The position numbers and the translations under genes are program-made. The notes beneath the pieces were generated by a model. The model ran no database searches. It saw only the letters and a program-made list of their open reading frames with translations, and was not told where the DNA came from. A stretch of DNA of 64,000 bases from Pantoea vagans (GTDB lineage: Bacteria > Pseudomonadota > Gammaproteobacteria > Enterobacterales > Enterobacteriaceae), in NCBI RefSeq assembly GCF_001506165.1, contig NZ_CP011427.1, forward strand, positions 4,030,001 to 4,094,000, given 5' to 3'. Each line of letters starts with the position of its first letter. The stretch's first letter is position 1. This document shows, in pieces, positions 63,993-64,000 of this stretch.

Positions 63993-64000
63993 AAAGAAAG

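Overview
The window is about 64 kb of a chromosome from the order Enterobacterales, most likely family Erwiniaceae (Pantoea-like). Protein sequences and gene order around xylBA/xylFGHR, rpmH-rnpA-yidD-yidC-mnmE, dnaA-dnaN-recF-gyrB, dgoRKADT, yidR-yidQ-ibpA, avtA and ghrB closely resemble Escherichia coli, but with rearrangements. A lone ibpA without ibpB, a kguEKT-ghrB set for 2-ketogluconate, and many Erwinia/Pantoea/Serratia-type palindromic repeats favour Erwiniaceae. These assignments come from recalled family sequences; no database search was run.

Layout. 1-4.2 kb: the tail of a cyclic amidohydrolase, an FCD/GntR regulator, an enolase-superfamily sugar-acid enzyme, wecH, and a DJ-1/AraC regulator. 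4.3-12.4 kb: the complete D-xylose system (xylA and xylB divergent from the xylFGH transporter and xylR). 12.4 kb: selC, the selenocysteine tRNA. 12.6-20 kb: accessory region with two AraC regulators, a small membrane protein, an Rrf2 regulator, a secreted esterase-like hydrolase, an EpsG-like polysaccharide polymerase, an acyltransferase, palindromic repeats and one IS481-family insertion sequence. 20-25.8 kb: yieH, the adenine permease adeP, a phosphopantetheinyl-transferase-like protein with an altered catalytic motif, a flavin reductase, a soluble chemoreceptor-like protein and a RutE-like reductase. 25.9-27.6 kb: a hipBA toxin-antitoxin pair with four operators phased at exactly 28 bp.

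27.6-38.3 kb is the replication, translation and membrane-insertion core (mnmE, yidC, yidD, rnpA, rpmH, then dnaA, dnaN, recF, gyrB). 38.4-42.5 kb holds a four-gene carbohydrate-acid operon headed by a DeoR-HTH/PfkB-kinase fusion. It lies between gyrB and yidA, where E. coli has yidB. 43.6-48.5 kb is the D-galactonate pathway, followed by yidR, yidQ and ibpA with its heat-shock promoter and RNA thermometer.

51-58.3 kb is the most notable region: a tightly spaced six-gene minus-strand operon. In transcription order it encodes a PP-loop ATPase, an ATP-grasp ligase, a class II glutamine amidotransferase, an Fe(II)/2-oxoglutarate oxygenase, a YbaK/ProX-type aminoacyl-tRNA deacylase and an EamA-type exporter. 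A MocR (GntR-aminotransferase) regulator is transcribed divergently. This looks like a compact, NRPS-free gene cluster for an amino-acid-derived metabolite with its own export and possible self-protection. The window closes with avtA and the 2-ketogluconate operon kguE-kguK-kguT-ghrB, preceded by a perfect 14-bp LacI-family (PtxS-like) operator.
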